DNA of 64,000 nucleotides from assembly GCA_011316305.1 (NCBI GenBank), contig SAUG01000086.1, forward strand, positions 62,001 to 126,000. The letters run 5' to 3'. This DNA comes from Rusavskia elegans. Its lineage: Eukaryota; Ascomycota; Lecanoromycetes; Teloschistales; Teloschistaceae. Shown in pieces: positions 11,470-22,708 of this stretch (positions within the stretch are counted from its first letter, which is position 1; each line of letters begins with the position of its first letter). The notes beneath the pieces were generated by a model that was given only the letters and a program-made list of their open reading frames with translations, was not told the origin of the DNA and searched no databases. A program made the translations under genes and the position numbers.

Positions 11470-12428
11470 TGTCCAAAAGTTGAGGTATAGCCATAGATAC
11501 TCATGCATAGATCTCTCCAAACAACCCGCCAATTGCTGGTCTCATAGTCGTCAGGAGTCAGGACACCCGAAACTAATCTGGCATCAAGCTAGAAGAAGCT
11601 TAGCGGGTAGTCTAAGTCTCACGCGATTTGGCGAGTCAAAGAATACTTGAAATCAGGGTTGCACCCTACATTTTACCTTGTTAGGCTAGTTGCCGACGGG
11701 ATTTAACCCGATTGAGAAGGATGTGTAATAAGGTAGCGACGCGCAGGATGTGTAATAGCGACATAGGGATGTGCACGGAGGCCTTCCCTACTTGAAAGCC
11801 AATTGCAACGACGTCGCATAGTAAAGTCCATTGTGAGCCACAACCCCGGGATCAAGGTAAAGGCTCAATATCGAACCATCATGTATCTAATACATCCCTG
11901 GAAGAAGTCCCTTAGCCCCCGACGTCAAACAGTCTGGACCCGTAGTTGTCCCCTACATCCCTTTCCATCGGTCATGTTCCATTCGTTGGTTCTATTTTGT
12001 CTACCTTGGTTCGATTGTCACCCTCGAAAAAATGGGAGATCCTTCCCCTCGTGAAGAAACAATGGCTTCTGTAGGCCCTGCCTCGCTCTCTTGGCTGCCT
12101 CGGTTGTGGTATCACACATCCATGGTGCTGTGTCCCCTCCAAAAAACCCATGCCACTGTTTGTCTCATCATGCAAGCAGTATGCGCTATGCATCGATCAG
12201 GCCGTCCACCCAGTGGCTCTCTTGAAGTATATGTACTGTGTGCTACTTCTTGGCCCTCTCGGCTGTCGAGATATCAACCATTCGGGCTCTGCTGCCTATA
12301 GTCCCCATGCTCAATTCCATTCCCAATATCCTCTTTGTGTACAGTTTATAGAGGTCAAAAAGTATATATGCCGAGTCCTGCAGTTGTCAGCCACGAAGCC
12401 TTTCCATGATTCCCCATTTCGCTCCTCG
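11470..12428. other. Intergenic, divergent promoters of TTI1 and DUF5672 gene
   Basis: About 960 bp. A short imperfect tandem duplication containing AGGATGTGTAATA occurs at about 11718-11760. An ATG-led open frame in phase with the DUF5672 gene extends up to 12150, but its upstream part does not look like protein of that family. No other gene seen. Confidence 0.45.
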
Positions 12429-13313
12429 ATGCATCTATACACTTCCAAGTTTCGTAGAATTGGCGTCACTATCGTCGTCGCCCTCATCGTCTTCTGTGCC
12501 TTCAACTACCAATTGGCACGCCTGCCAACCTTCCATCTCTCCAACCACCCTTCCGACTCCGTTCAACAGCCCCCGGAAACTCCACCGCTCAAGGCTGCAG
12601 TCATAATCGAGGGCCGCAACTCCGCCAATCTCGTCCCCCTAATCCTGCACTTCTCCTCCGTCCTTGGCCCTGAATGGCCCATCAAAGTCCTGCACACCGC
12701 GCAAAACCGCAAACAATTCTCGTTTTCCCCGGCCTTCCAACGCCAAACATCCTCGGGCCACATCACCCTGCAGCAACTCCCCCCCAGTGTCACCTTGAGC
12801 AGTCGCGCAGCAGTCAGCCATTTCCTCACCCAACCCTCGCTATATCACAGCCTAGCCCCATACAAACACCTCCTCTTCTTCCAAAGCGACAGCATCCTCT
12901 GCGCCAACTCCCGGCGCATGGTCGAAGACTTCCTCCAATACGACTTTGTCGGCGCACCCATCGACCCCAAATTCGGCCACGGCATGAACGGCGGCCTGTC
13001 CCTCCGCAACCGCGAGAAAATGCTCGAGGTGCTCGACCGCCACAATTTCACCGGCAACCCGAAAGACGGACCCCGGTTCGAAGATCAATGGTTCATTCAC
13101 AAGCTGGAGGGATTACCGCCGGGTGTTAACAACGCGACCGGTGCTTTGCTACCCACTCCGGAGGTCGCGGTGGAATTCTCGGCGGAAAGCATGTGGAAGA
13201 AGCAGCCCTTCGGGTTGCATCAGGTTTCGAGGTGGCAGTCGAGTCATATGAAGGAACTTGACAACTGGTGTCCGGAATATCGATTGGCTGAAATTAAGAC
13301 CATACCAAGGTAA
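12429..13313 (+). CDS. DUF5672-type Golgi/ER type II membrane protein
   Basis: Single exon, 294 aa, start at MHLYTSKFRRIG because it places one N-terminal signal anchor (GVTIVVALIVFCAFNYQ, residues 12-28) directly after a basic stretch, the type II glycosyltransferase layout. The lumenal domain has LVPLILHFSSVLGPEWPIKV, LLFFQSDSILC, YDFVGAPIDPKFGHGMNGGL followed by SLRNREKML, and FEDQWFIHKL. These agree with the DUF5672 family of fungal proteins, which resembles glycosyltransferases; FQSDS would be the DxD-like site. The substrate is unknown. An upstream in-frame ATG at 12150 is rejected because it would bury the anchor. Confidence 0.75.
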   Translation: MHLYTSKFRRIGVTIVVALIVFCAFNYQLARLPTFHLSNHPSDSVQQPPETPPLKAAVIIEGRNSANLVPLILHFSSVLGPEWPIKVLHTAQNRKQFSFSPAFQRQTSSGHITLQQLPPSVTLSSRAAVSHFLTQPSLYHSLAPYKHLLFFQSDSILCANSRRMVEDFLQYDFVGAPIDPKFGHGMNGGLSLRNREKMLEVLDRHNFTGNPKDGPRFEDQWFIHKLEGLPPGVNNATGALLPTPEVAVEFSAESMWKKQPFGLHQVSRWQSSHMKELDNWCPEYRLAEIKTIPR

Positions 13314-14324
13314 GGGTTTCGATAAGGCATAGCGATGGGCGTTGGGAGAAATACATAGTACTTGTTCAGACGGACTGGGCATGATGTTACCCAATTTACT
13401 TACGATTGATGTCTTTTTGTTGGCAGGCAATCTTCGTCGTTCAAGGCTACTGAGATACTCAGAGTAGGATGGATGCGATTGGCTCGATGTACATGCTTCG
13501 ACCATTGTTGTAAGTTCAAGAGGTCAGGGACGGGGAGGCGGTGATTCGGTGGCTCGACTGTGACTGGGGGGTAGAAAGAAGAGATGTTTCGAAAATGAAG
13601 ACCAAGCGATCTTTCGTTTGGGAAGGGCCTCCTGAGCAGACGTTTCCTGAGACGATGTCGAAAGTGGGTTGTTACTCGCTGGAATAGGAACGAGTAAAGA
13701 AGGCTAGTTTTGATACTTGCTTCCGAGCGATCGTACATTCTATCTGGAGGGACAGATCAGTTCCTTTCCAGTCCTTCCCAGTCCGTTCCAGTCCATTTGT
13801 GATATGTGAAATGGTAACAGCTGCTCTAGCTGATGCCCTGGGCCATGACGTCACCAGTGCACCCGACTTTGGGACGAATAGAGGACTACCCAGTCAACGA
13901 ACGTATGTAGATGCGAGTACTGTACAGGGTATACCGTTTGGACTGACAAGCATATAAAGTTCAATCACCACGACCCCCTCGGCCTCTCCTAAGGGCGAAG
14001 GAAGTGTTCATTTTCTTACCGTATGTCTCGGCCGCCAGCCAACCCCGCCAAAACGAGTACCTACCTACCTTGAAACCTTGACCTTGTTATTTAGCAAGTC
14101 TAGGCCCACAAGGCCACGAGGCGTTCCTCATTATTTGTCCTTAGAGAAGGCACGGGAGCACATGATGTCCATGGCTTCTCCGAGATCATGCTTTCTCGAC
14201 CTTTATTACCCCGACCAAATCCAATGAACGTCTCGAGCGGCGTACCAGACCCTAACCCCAATAGTACCTTGTGAGTTGGTGCTACGATTCTCTCGACGAC
14301 ATCTCTTTTTACTCCTATGATAAA
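13314..14324. other. Intergenic, mostly empty
   Basis: About 1 kb with no supported gene. It contains a short degenerate repeat of about 10 bp (TTCCAGTCC-like, three to four copies) at 13766-13794 and pyrimidine-rich leader sequence before the next gene. Confidence 0.45.
13766..13794 (+). repeat. Short tandem repeat, TTCCAGTCC-like units
   Basis: Three near-identical 9-10 bp units in a row (TTCCAGTCC, TTCCCAGTCC, GTTCCAGTCC). Non-coding, no known role. Confidence 0.5.
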
Positions 14325-14951
14325 ATGAGCACACTATCGGCTCGGGGCACCCGCTCCCTTTACCTTGTCCTCTTCCTTCCACTTGTCGCAGCCCAACAGT
14401 ACTACGGTTCATTCTTTTCGCCCATCTACCTCAATGGAGCTCCTGTATCATCCTCCCAGGTTTCTTGCTCCAGCATCGGCCAGCCCTCTTACTGTTGCGC
14501 CTCTGGTCACTCTTGTGCCTGGGACAATCAGGGCCAGCTTGCTTGCTGCCCCCAAGGAACAACTTGCAGCGGCAGTATTGGCGCAGCAGCGGCCGGCCAG
14601 TATACCGAACATGTGCAGCAGACTCAAGTAGTACAGCAGAACGGCTGCAACTGTGAGCAGACGAGTATTACGCCTGCGACCAAAGTCCTACCGGTAGTAC
14701 CAGTCGCGACAGTCACCACATCAACTTATCCCATAAATCTCCAGACAGTCACGACTACCTTGGCAGGCGCTGCGGTGGCAGCAACTAACACATGTCCGAA
14801 TGGGTACTCGACCGTCACGCAGGCAAATGTCGGACAGCCAACAAGGACTGTGGGCTGTTACATTATCATTGACAGCGGAGCCGAACGGTCTCGGAGCTCT
14901 CAGACTGGAACACTATTTCTGATCATACTCTGGGCATTTTGGGTATTCTAG
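14325..14951 (+). CDS. Secreted cysteine-rich protein with GPI-anchor signal
   Basis: Single exon, 208 aa. Residues 1-24 form a signal peptide (basic start, SLYLVLFLPLVAA, then QQYYG). The next 60 residues hold a cysteine cluster, SYCCASGHSCAWD and ACCPQGTTCSG, that recurs in filamentous-ascomycete surface proteins. A Thr/Val-rich middle (TVTTTLAGAAVAA) is followed by a further Cys pair. The C terminus ends in a small-residue omega-like region (DSGAERS) then a hydrophobic tail (TLFLIILWAFWVF), a GPI-addition signal. Predicted cell-surface protein of unknown function. Start chosen at 14325; the longer open frame from 14271 lacks a signal peptide at its N terminus. Confidence 0.75.
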   Translation: MSTLSARGTRSLYLVLFLPLVAAQQYYGSFFSPIYLNGAPVSSSQVSCSSIGQPSYCCASGHSCAWDNQGQLACCPQGTTCSGSIGAAAAGQYTEHVQQTQVVQQNGCNCEQTSITPATKVLPVVPVATVTTSTYPINLQTVTTTLAGAAVAATNTCPNGYSTVTQANVGQPTRTVGCYIIIDSGAERSRSSQTGTLFLIILWAFWVF

Positions 14952-15383
14952 CCGCTGGTGATTGTATGAGTTTTGCCCCTATTTTCTGTTATGATACGGG
15001 GCACGGTAATTCCTTCGAGTATCTGCAGATATCAAGTGCGGAAACACAATTGACCTGACCTCCATGATATCGGTAAAGAACATGGAACGATGCCAAAGGG
15101 AGTACTTCAGCAGGAGATCGACGTTGGTGGGCAGACACAAAAGGTAAGTTTCTACTTTGATAAAAACACGCCCATCAGCAGGACGCAGGACCATGCGCCG
15201 ATGAAGACTGTAAGCGACTGCCGCTTTTTGTTCTTAGACAATCATCGTCTGTACGGCAAAGTTTGGAATGGAAAGGTCCGACTGCATTGTCAAGAGTAGA
15301 TGGATGGAGAGACATAGCCGTGTACAACTTGCACCACCTTTCAGGCTGTCATATCACACACGGCACTAGTGTAAGGTCTATAC
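14952..15383. other. Intergenic
   Basis: About 430 bp between two plus-strand genes. A 69-aa open frame at 15090-15299 has no recognisable features. I see no supported gene. Confidence 0.4.
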
Positions 15384-16165
15384 ATGAGCAATATTCCTTT
15401 CGAACCTTTGGACGGCTATGAAGGCCAAAGCATTCCTCACTACCGTGGCGACTGCCTCTATCCTCCCCCCGACTTCCGCGTCGACATACCATCAGCTCTG
15501 AGATCCTACGCTTCTTTCTAGCTCGAAAGGTCCAATTCTCTCATCATCCTCGCCTCTTTGCAACTTTCTGGCTCGCCATCCCTCACAAGAACGCTGACGC
15601 AACCCCACTTTGCACTCTTCGCGCTTACGGATCTCTCCACTAAGGTAGGTAAGCCGGAAAACAAATTAAGCAATTTTGCCGGAAGATATACCACACACGA
15701 CTGACAGCATACATAAAATAGACCATCAATTCCGTCTCGCAAAAAGCCCACGATGATCCCGTCCTGAGTCTCTGGTGGTGGTTTCTCCCAGCGACCCTCT
15801 CCTACCGCGCCGCCCCGCAGCGGATGAAACCGGACGGTACCCATGGACTAGGGACCCCAATGCCCATTGATCCTTCCTTCTCGTCGCCCTTCACTGGGAA
15901 GAATCTAGAAGATGTAGCGCGGTGGCTAAGGGGCAAACCGCAAACTGTCAACGTGGACGACCGGTTGTTCGGGATATTGGATAAGCAGGCGGAAAAGTCA
16001 GGCAGGATTGCTGTTTGTAGAGGTAATGATCCGAAGGTCGAGGAGGAGGTGGCTTGGTGTGTTTTGACGACAGCGGAGTTTAGTTCGTTGTACCTGGCTG
16101 GGTTGGATTCGAATTTGGATTGGAATGAGGATGTGCTGTATGGGAAGTATACCCTGGAGCTTTGA
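15384..16165 (+). CDS. Hypothetical protein, three exons
   Basis: I propose exons 15384-15479, 15522-15644 and 15722-16165; 220 aa. The first intron is only 42 nt with a weak GTCGAC donor, so the N terminus is less certain. The second intron (GTAGGTAAG donor, 77 nt) is convincing and all junctions are phase 0. The protein begins MSNIPFEPLDGYEGQSIPHY and the last exon contains DPVLSLWWWFLPATLSYRAA then KNLEDVARWLRGKPQTVNVD. There are no signal peptide, membrane segments or motifs that I recognise. Soluble, function unknown. Confidence 0.5.
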
Positions 16166-16492
16166 ATGTCAAGGATGTTCCAGGCACTCTGCGTCTTTTA
16201 TGGTTGCTCCTCTGCTTCGTTGTGAATGGTTCCGCTATCGTGGCTTCAGTGAGCTCGCAGTCAACCCTGGAGGCATTCCTTCCATTTGAATTAACAGCGA
16301 ATTAGTCAGGAGAAACAGTACATCATGGCGAGAATAATCTTGTTATTACTCGTCAAGGGTACTAAAGAGGCGAGTTCATGTTGGTCATCGAATTGTCATA
16401 GATATTTTCCTTTCGCCCCAGCATAGATAGCCCATATTCCCACTTCCCATACCGAACCGAATCAATCCCCATACCTAGGCAGCCTCACTTGG
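16166..16492. other. Intergenic
   Basis: About 330 bp between convergent genes. I see nothing beyond likely 3' UTR sequence. Confidence 0.4.
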
Positions 16493-17584
16493 CTAGAATG
16501 CTTTGACCCCTCCACCCGACTTGAACCCTTTCGGTACATTTGGGTTCGCACCAATCGCCGTGCCCACAATCGCCTGCAGCACATCAGCGCTTAGATGCAG
16601 TACGTTCTCCGCCTTGAACGCATCCGGGTTCGTGATGGCCTGCATGCCGATGCTCCAGCTCACGGCCAACAAGGGGCCGCGTGCCGGCACAAGGCCCAGC
16701 CCGAGGTAGACGGAATGTTCCATGAAGTTGAGCACCCAGCTGCTGTACTCGTGGGGGCTCCAGACGACGTCGACGCCGAAATTGTCGCTAATGACACTGC
16801 CCAGGTCGATGGAGCGGATGAAATGTCGGTCGAGTCGCGTCATGGTCGGGCTGAGCTTGATTTGGTTGCAGTCTAGGAGGGTGATGAGTTCCTCGCCCAC
16901 TTTCGCAGTCTTGTAGAGCCCCTTTTCCGGATTACGCATCTGCCGTGGGATGATCAGATAGTTGTAGATGCCTCGAACGTCGAAGCACATCGTTTCATAG
17001 TGGCGGTAACCCAATCCCGTCAAGTAGCGGAAGGGCAGAGAGACCTTTTTGTCTTCCGATGGCATCCGGATCTCGACGCCCTTCCGGAGGCGAAAGTCCA
17101 CTATGAGGTAGGTGCACAGGTCATCATTCTGGGGGCCGCTTTTGTGTGCCACTGGGAAGTAGACCGCTCGTAGTTGTTTTACTAGATCGACAAACATGAA
17201 GTTGTCCTCTTTTCCGCACACTGGCACCGGGCGAAGGATGACCTTGATTTTGCCGCCATCGTCGAAGTCTCGGGTCTCGTTTTAATTTCGGTTGTTGGCG
17301 AGGACCACGTCTCGATTGATGCTCGAACCGTGGCTGTTTGGGCCGAACATGACATGGGTTGAATCCCAAACTCCAAATGTTGTCTGATAGAAGCCACTGG
17401 CCCGACCTGTCGCCAGCATGGAGCGAGGATGAGGCTTCATGCTCGAGTTGCTTGGTTCAGTTCTAGGACCCGAGGCATATGTGTTCCAGACGGTCTCCAA
17501 GAGAATGTGACCGTAGAAGGCCTTCTCATCTTCGGCATCATACTTGTACTCACCTTGTGGGAGCTTGAGCACGGATCGTTTGAA
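16493..17584 (-). pseudogene. Hypothetical protein interrupted by one in-frame TAA
   Basis: The minus strand reads in one frame from 17584 (after a CTAG acceptor-like site) to the stop at 16493, about 363 codons, broken only by TAA at 17284-17282. Upstream segment: KLPQGEYKYDAEDEKAFYGH, GVWDSTHVMFGPNSHGS; downstream: DDGGKIKVILRPVPVCGKED, LCTYLIVDFRLRKGVEIRMP, LLDCNQIKLSPTMTRLDRHF, and a C terminus ASNPNVP-like ending KSGGGVKAF. Both sides have coding character. No credible intron removes the TAA: the only frame-keeping GT...AG pair (96 nt) has a poor donor and no pyrimidine tract. I also found no ATG-led first exon that joins in phase, although a TATATAAG box lies at about 17700-17707. Family not recognised. 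Alternatives are a sequencing error, readthrough or a non-canonical intron. Confidence 0.5.
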
Positions 17585-17587
17585 CTA

Positions 17588-18598
17588 GACGTCTCCTTCG
17601 GGATATAGTAGAGCCAATATTGTAGGGAGCATGTGGCGTGGGTAGCTGACTTTGCAAAGATGGACATTATATCTGCTGGGGGAAAATCATGTTCGGCGCC
17701 CGCCTTATATACACCACGTCCAGAGTAGTCTTGGAGGAGTCATCCTCCTTCGGCTGACAGAGCGCTTTCACCAGTAAATCTAGGAGCACTGGGTGAAGGG
17801 AATTGGTCGATGATCAGCCTCGTAGCCAACGAAAGAGCCCACCGAGTACCAACGCTTGCTTCCGGACGTGCTTTCGGACAATATAATTTGACCACGTAGT
17901 GTTCACGCAATCCAGACGGGTCATTGCTGGTATGTTAGGTCATAACACTTCCCCGACCCACTGCCCCCTAGACGATCGATCTAAGCTAATGTATATCATG
18001 GAGGTGGCGTGCTGTGCGTTGCGCCCTTCTGGTGGAGGCCCAGTGTCGCTCTTGATAGACTATCACTCGGCATGGCACAACAGCTCGTTAGTGCACATTG
18101 AGACGATCAGGAAACTGTGAACGATCCAGAGGAAAATAGAAAGACCAGTATGATGACCGGCGGCGTATGCAACCACAGGAATAGCTGGCCAAATCCGCGC
18201 TGTTGGCTATAAAGCTATCACACACAGTTGGCGCCAGCCTGCAGTGGCCATGTTCGAGCTCAGACGGGGTCGCAGGACGATGTTCGGGAAACCTGGTGCA
18301 CGGAAAGCCCGCAGACTGTTGTATCAATGGCAGGTACTATGCGGGGTTGAATGATCGTGAACGAAAGTATCCCATGTACTGGTGGGGTCTCCGACTTGGC
18401 TGGCAGTCGAGGTATCGGATGCCCAGCCCAGTGGAAGGGACAGTCGAGTGTCCCTTGCCTTCCACACACATTTGCAGCAGATTTGCATGACTTGACTGCT
18501 CCTGCATTCAGTAGCCTGTTGCAGAGTAGTTCGACCATCCTCTAGCACAGCAGACAGTCCAAAAAGTTCTTGTAGACCGCGCGTTGCCGGGTGTGGTG
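17588..18598. other. Intergenic, contains one copy of a 57-bp dispersed repeat
   Basis: About 1 kb between the interrupted gene and the AKR1 stop. It contains a TATA box for the minus-strand gene and, at 18368-18424, a sequence repeated at 39131-39187. No supported gene. Confidence 0.45.
18368..18424 (-). repeat. 57-bp dispersed repeat, copy A
   Basis: The reverse complement matches 39131-39187 at 52 of 57 positions, and all five differences are transitions. It lies about 175 bp downstream of the AKR1 stop on the same strand. The core reads TCCGATACCTCGACTG then GGAGACCCCACCAGT. Confidence 0.75.
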
Positions 18599-20934
18599 TC
18601 ATACCGCGTCTTCGGTCCCAACACTCTGGTAGATCCTGTTTTCTTGATCCCCTCTGGATCTGCGCATCCTCATTTTCGTAGGAGTTTCGTACATCCTTGT
18701 ATAGTCGATCACCTCTCCATCTAGCATTGCCGAACCCGTCTGCCGCCGACCAAAATACGGAGCTGGATCGAACCAGAAATCTTTGCAATTTGTGACGATG
18801 CCTCTCGAGAACGGGTTGCCCCGTCTCCGTGGCCCACTTCTTCCCGTGGCCGTGGCGATGAATGTATCCAAACCCAGCAGTTTTTTCCACTGAGCAAAAC
18901 ACCCCGCCTTATGGCGATGAGCGTGACCTTCGGAGCCGTCTGAAACTGCGGGGTCTGGGCCCATCCCCGTGGTCGTCAAAGATGCACCACTTGCACTCAT
19001 TGTCCCTGCTGTGATTGCCGAGGTGATAGCTTGGGCCGCTGGTGAGGTTCTCTGAAGATGACCTCGCATACTTTCATACGTCGTCATTGCCCGTGCTATT
19101 TGCACCGATTGGACAACGAAGAGCATGACCATCCAGGTAAGCTGAAGCGTACACCATATTCCTAACACTACCGTGAAAGGGTCCCGGAGAACCAGGCTGC
19201 ACAGTTCCTCTGAGAGCAAATTGCATTCAACATTCGCTGGAGGAGGCAGACCCTGGAGATCTAGGGAGTATTAGACGGATCAAGCGTTCCCTTAAACGTC
19301 AATATAGACTCACATCTAATTGTAAGCCGTACAAAAAGCAATATCCCAAGCACGCCAGAGCTGATGTAAAGGTAAAATTGTCGGTGGTTATTGGCCCCAA
19401 TGCAGTTGTAAACCCAAGGACAGTGGCTTCGCACGTTGAATTAGTTCAGAAAAGGAAACTTTGACAAGAACTCACTGGTCATGCTTTGCTACACATCGAT
19501 GGCACTGTCCACAGTGTTTGCTGCGCAAAGGCCTTCTCAGTAAGCAAGTTGTGCAAAAGTTCTCATTATCAAATTTCCAAAGTTTCAAAAGCTCATCAAC
19601 GACTGCCACTTGTTGACTCCGACTCCTTAATTTTGGCACGAAGCCGGGATCCTGCAGTACTGAAAATGTATAGAAGTAACCACAAAATGCTGCAAAGATG
19701 GCAAAGAAGATATTCATAAGCCTGTTGGCTGCGAAAGTTGCTGAACTACGTTAGTCTCACGTTGGTTGGCCGGACTGGGTTAATTTACCTGGAAGTACGT
19801 ACAGGACCCAAAGCAATGCAACCCAGAATAGTGATGCCGCGAAAACTCCTGCCATGTATGGCTGCACTGATAATCAGCCACTTTAATCGTCGATGCTCGG
19901 AGAGCAACACTTTACCGTTCTTTGGAGTTGCTTCATGTCCGAGGGCGCCCATAGCAGCACTTGCTGAGCAGCCCATTGCAAACAATAAGCAGAGAAGAAA
20001 GCGATAGGAACCGCTGCATAAATGACCATTTTGCTTAGTATCATAAAGACTAGTAGAAGTACAAAAAATGGACAAAGAAAGAAGAAATTGGTCAAAAATG
20101 CCCGGGACTTGACGAAAGACATATATGGAAGTGGGAGTTGCTTGACATTAGCGTCATCATCGAAACCTGACTCCATGAGTGCTCGGTGCCAGGCTTGGGT
20201 AGTTTTCATCTCTTCAGCAACGGTAGCAGGCGTCTTGTCGGTCGATGTCACTGCGAAACGATCTGCTCCATTTTCTAAGAGCTTCAGGATACAGGGCGGT
20301 GATCCTCGAACCAATGCCCAATGCAAAGGCTGGAAGCCAGTCTCGTCCGTGACGCTAATACCGGCACCGAACCGTAGGAGAAGGTCCACCATGGCCGGCA
20401 GGCGGTTATACGCAGCCCACATCAGAGCTGTATGGCCCTGAGCATCTCGCTCGTCAATGGCCACGCTTGGGTGTAATAAAATAAGGAGGAGCATGAAGGC
20501 ATTGCCGTCAAAGGTTGCTAGGTGGATCAACTTGTACCCATCAGCGTCCGCAATGTTTGGATCGGCACCTTGCTCTAGAAGCAGATTGACGAGGTAGTAG
20601 TTGCATTTTTGTACAGCCCAATGTGCTGGGGTGGCTTGGTTGATGCCGCCTAGGGCGTTCACATCGGCTCCTTGTTCGAGGAGAAAACGGCAGAGAGCGA
20701 GATGGTTGTTGATGGCAGCCCACTGTAGTAGTTTAGCGACTCGACCTTTACTAGACCTTGGAGCGAACGTACATGTAACGGCGTGATGTTTTCTGCATCC
20801 TTGTAGTCGGCTGCATATTTGCCCTCGTCCAGGAGTTTTTGTATAGGACCGAGTTCACCCAGCCTGGCGAGCTGCATGATATCGTCGTGTAGGGGCAACT
20901 TGCTCTCGGGATCTTCAACATTGTCGGACTCCAT
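18599..20934 (-). CDS. AKR1: Ankyrin-repeat DHHC palmitoyltransferase Akr1
   Basis: Six exons: 20934-20773, 20722-19916, 19861-19789, 19740-19476, 19426-19314 and 19260-18599; 693 aa. An N-terminal set of ankyrin repeats (NITPLHWAAINNHLALCRF, ADVNALGGINQATPAHWAVQ, GYKLIHLATFDGN, GHTALMWAAYNRLPAM, TGFQPLHWALVRGS) is followed by several membrane spans (FLTNFFFLCPFFVLLLVFMI, YAAVPIAFFSAYCLQWA). The zinc-binding DHHC-CRD comes next: FCTTCLLRRPLRSKHCGQCH then [20 protein letters not shown]; the catalytic DHHC is assembled across intron 4. The C-terminal cytosolic tail is long and basic. Akr1 S-palmitoylates proteins at the Golgi and endosomes. It is divergent from SRP102 with 353 bp between starts. 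Confidence 0.93.
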
Positions 20935-21287
20935 CTTACCGTGAGCGGTGACCTAGAAAGGTGCAAATGAAGCCCTTCCAAGGCTGTGTCTCCAATCTAG
21001 GCCGCCAACGGGTGTGTTCACAGACTGCTGTAGCGGGCCTTATGCTATCGAAGCAAGTGGTTTCGCAGAAGCATCATTCTTAATAGCAGCCAGAGGACAC
21101 GCATCCGCGCACCGAGTCTCTCTGTCAGCCATGTCCATCCTTCATGACGAACAAGAGCTGCGGCCAACTGCCGCAATGATCCTCAGCCTCGGTACAGACC
21201 ATATTCCGCATATTCCGCACGATTCATTTATTGAATCTAAAGCATCGAGTTGACTTCTGCCTCAGACCTTCGGGTGACAGTGCAGCA
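20935..21287. other. Shared upstream region of AKR1 and SRP102
   Basis: 353 bp between divergent start codons of two membrane-trafficking genes. No distinct motif identified. Confidence 0.4.
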
Positions 21288-22157
21288 ATGTCGTGGACAA
21301 ATCCTCTGAGCCTCATGCCGGAGCCAACCCCAGTTCTGATCCTGGTCTCTGTGCTTCTCGTCGTCTCAATTCCCCTACTCCTCCACCTGATCATTTACAG
21401 CACTACATCCGACACCCTCCCTACTATCCTATTGATCGGCCCCAGCGGAGCCGGCAAGACAGCTCTCGTCACTTTGCTAGAGCGCGGTCGTCCAACAGCG
21501 ACTCGTACCTCCCAGACTGCGCACACCGTCGAAGTATCTTTGCCCGTCAAAACCTCAGTCGCATCCTCCCGCTTCCGCTCCCCAAACGATCCAACCTGGG
21601 AGGTCACCAAAAGGTTACTCATTCAGGATACCCCAGGACACGGCAAACTCCGACACTATGCCATGGACAGCCTCAAAAAATCACAGAACCTGCACGGCAT
21701 AATCTTTGTGGTTGATGCGGCGGATCTCTCGTCAGAAGCCAGTGAAGGAGCGAGACAGGCCGCAGAGTACCTACATGACGTATTGCTACAATTGCAGAAA
21801 CGTGCGACCAACAGCAAATCATCCAGAGCGCCGAAGGAGATGCCTGTGCTCATTGCAGCGAATAAGTTGGATCTCTTCACAGCACTGCCAGCGCCCTTGG
21901 TGAAATCCACGTTAGAATCCGAGATCACCAAGCTCCGGAAATCCTTGAGTGCAGGACTGTTGGATTCAGGGGTCGGTGCCAAAGATTTGGACGCTGCTGA
22001 AGAGCAAGACTGGCTCGGGGAAGTCGGAAATGGACCGTTCGAGTTCTCCCAGCTTCAAGAGTTTAATGTCCAGGTGGAAATTCTGGGGGGAAATGTCACA
22101 GGTGTGGATGGCTCGGATGTCAAACAGTGGTGGGATTGGATTGGCAGCATAATGTGA
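21288..22157 (+). CDS. SRP102: Signal recognition particle receptor subunit beta
   Basis: Single exon, 289 aa. One N-terminal membrane anchor (PVLILVSVLLVVSIPLLLHL, residues 14-33) precedes a small GTPase domain: P-loop GPSGAGKT (about residue 51-58), switch regions with DTPGHG, IIFVVDAADLSSEA, and the base-specificity motif AANKLDLF. It anchors the SRP receptor in the ER membrane during co-translational targeting. Start chosen at MSWTNPLSLMPEP (21288); the in-frame upstream region has no conserved sequence. A Gly-rich acidic stretch near the C terminus ends in QWWDWIGSIM, as in fungal relatives. Confidence 0.9.
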   Translation: MSWTNPLSLMPEPTPVLILVSVLLVVSIPLLLHLIIYSTTSDTLPTILLIGPSGAGKTALVTLLERGRPTATRTSQTAHTVEVSLPVKTSVASSRFRSPNDPTWEVTKRLLIQDTPGHGKLRHYAMDSLKKSQNLHGIIFVVDAADLSSEASEGARQAAEYLHDVLLQLQKRATNSKSSRAPKEMPVLIAANKLDLFTALPAPLVKSTLESEITKLRKSLSAGLLDSGVGAKDLDAAEEQDWLGEVGNGPFEFSQLQEFNVQVEILGGNVTGVDGSDVKQWWDWIGSIM

Positions 22158-22708
22158 ACTTCGACTAGATGTTCCATGGCCACAGAAGGATTGAATCATG
22201 GAGAACCTCATCAAGCCATTGCACTACAGTATACAGAGGAGCAGGGTCCGACTGTAGAGCACGATCAATTCGCGCGACGAGCTTGGTCGGCAATCTTCTC
22301 GCGACGCATGACTGTGCCCTGAAGCGACCAGGATTACGCTGGAGACGCAACGTTGGTTGGGTCTTGGCCAGTATGGTTAAACAAACCATGATTCACACTG
22401 GCTTGGGCGTTGGCTTGGGCGTCGTGACAAGGATGCCAATGTCATGAAAATTCGGGTGCATATCTTGAACTTTTACAGGTCGACATCTCGTGTTAAAGAG
22501 CCGGTGGATCAATTGAAAGGAAAATGAAGAGGTGATCAAAGACTCGGCACCACGACGCATACTCGGAAGAAAGAGGGAACGTGTTCCTACACGTATGTTG
22601 AAGATCCCGTCCGATCTAAAGATCATCCCCCAATGCTCCAATACATGTACGCCGCCGTACTACAGCCTAAGATTTCCAAATCAACATCTTGCAAAACGCA
22701 TTGCCGAT
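22158..22708. other. Intergenic between convergent SRP102 and CYS4
   Basis: 551 bp, no supported gene. A short direct duplication GGCTTGGGCGTT/GGCTTGGGCGTC occurs at about 22401-22424. Confidence 0.4.

Noticed and set aside
12150..12428. N-terminal extension of the DUF5672 protein
   Set aside because: The upstream in-frame sequence would bury the type II signal anchor and looks non-coding.
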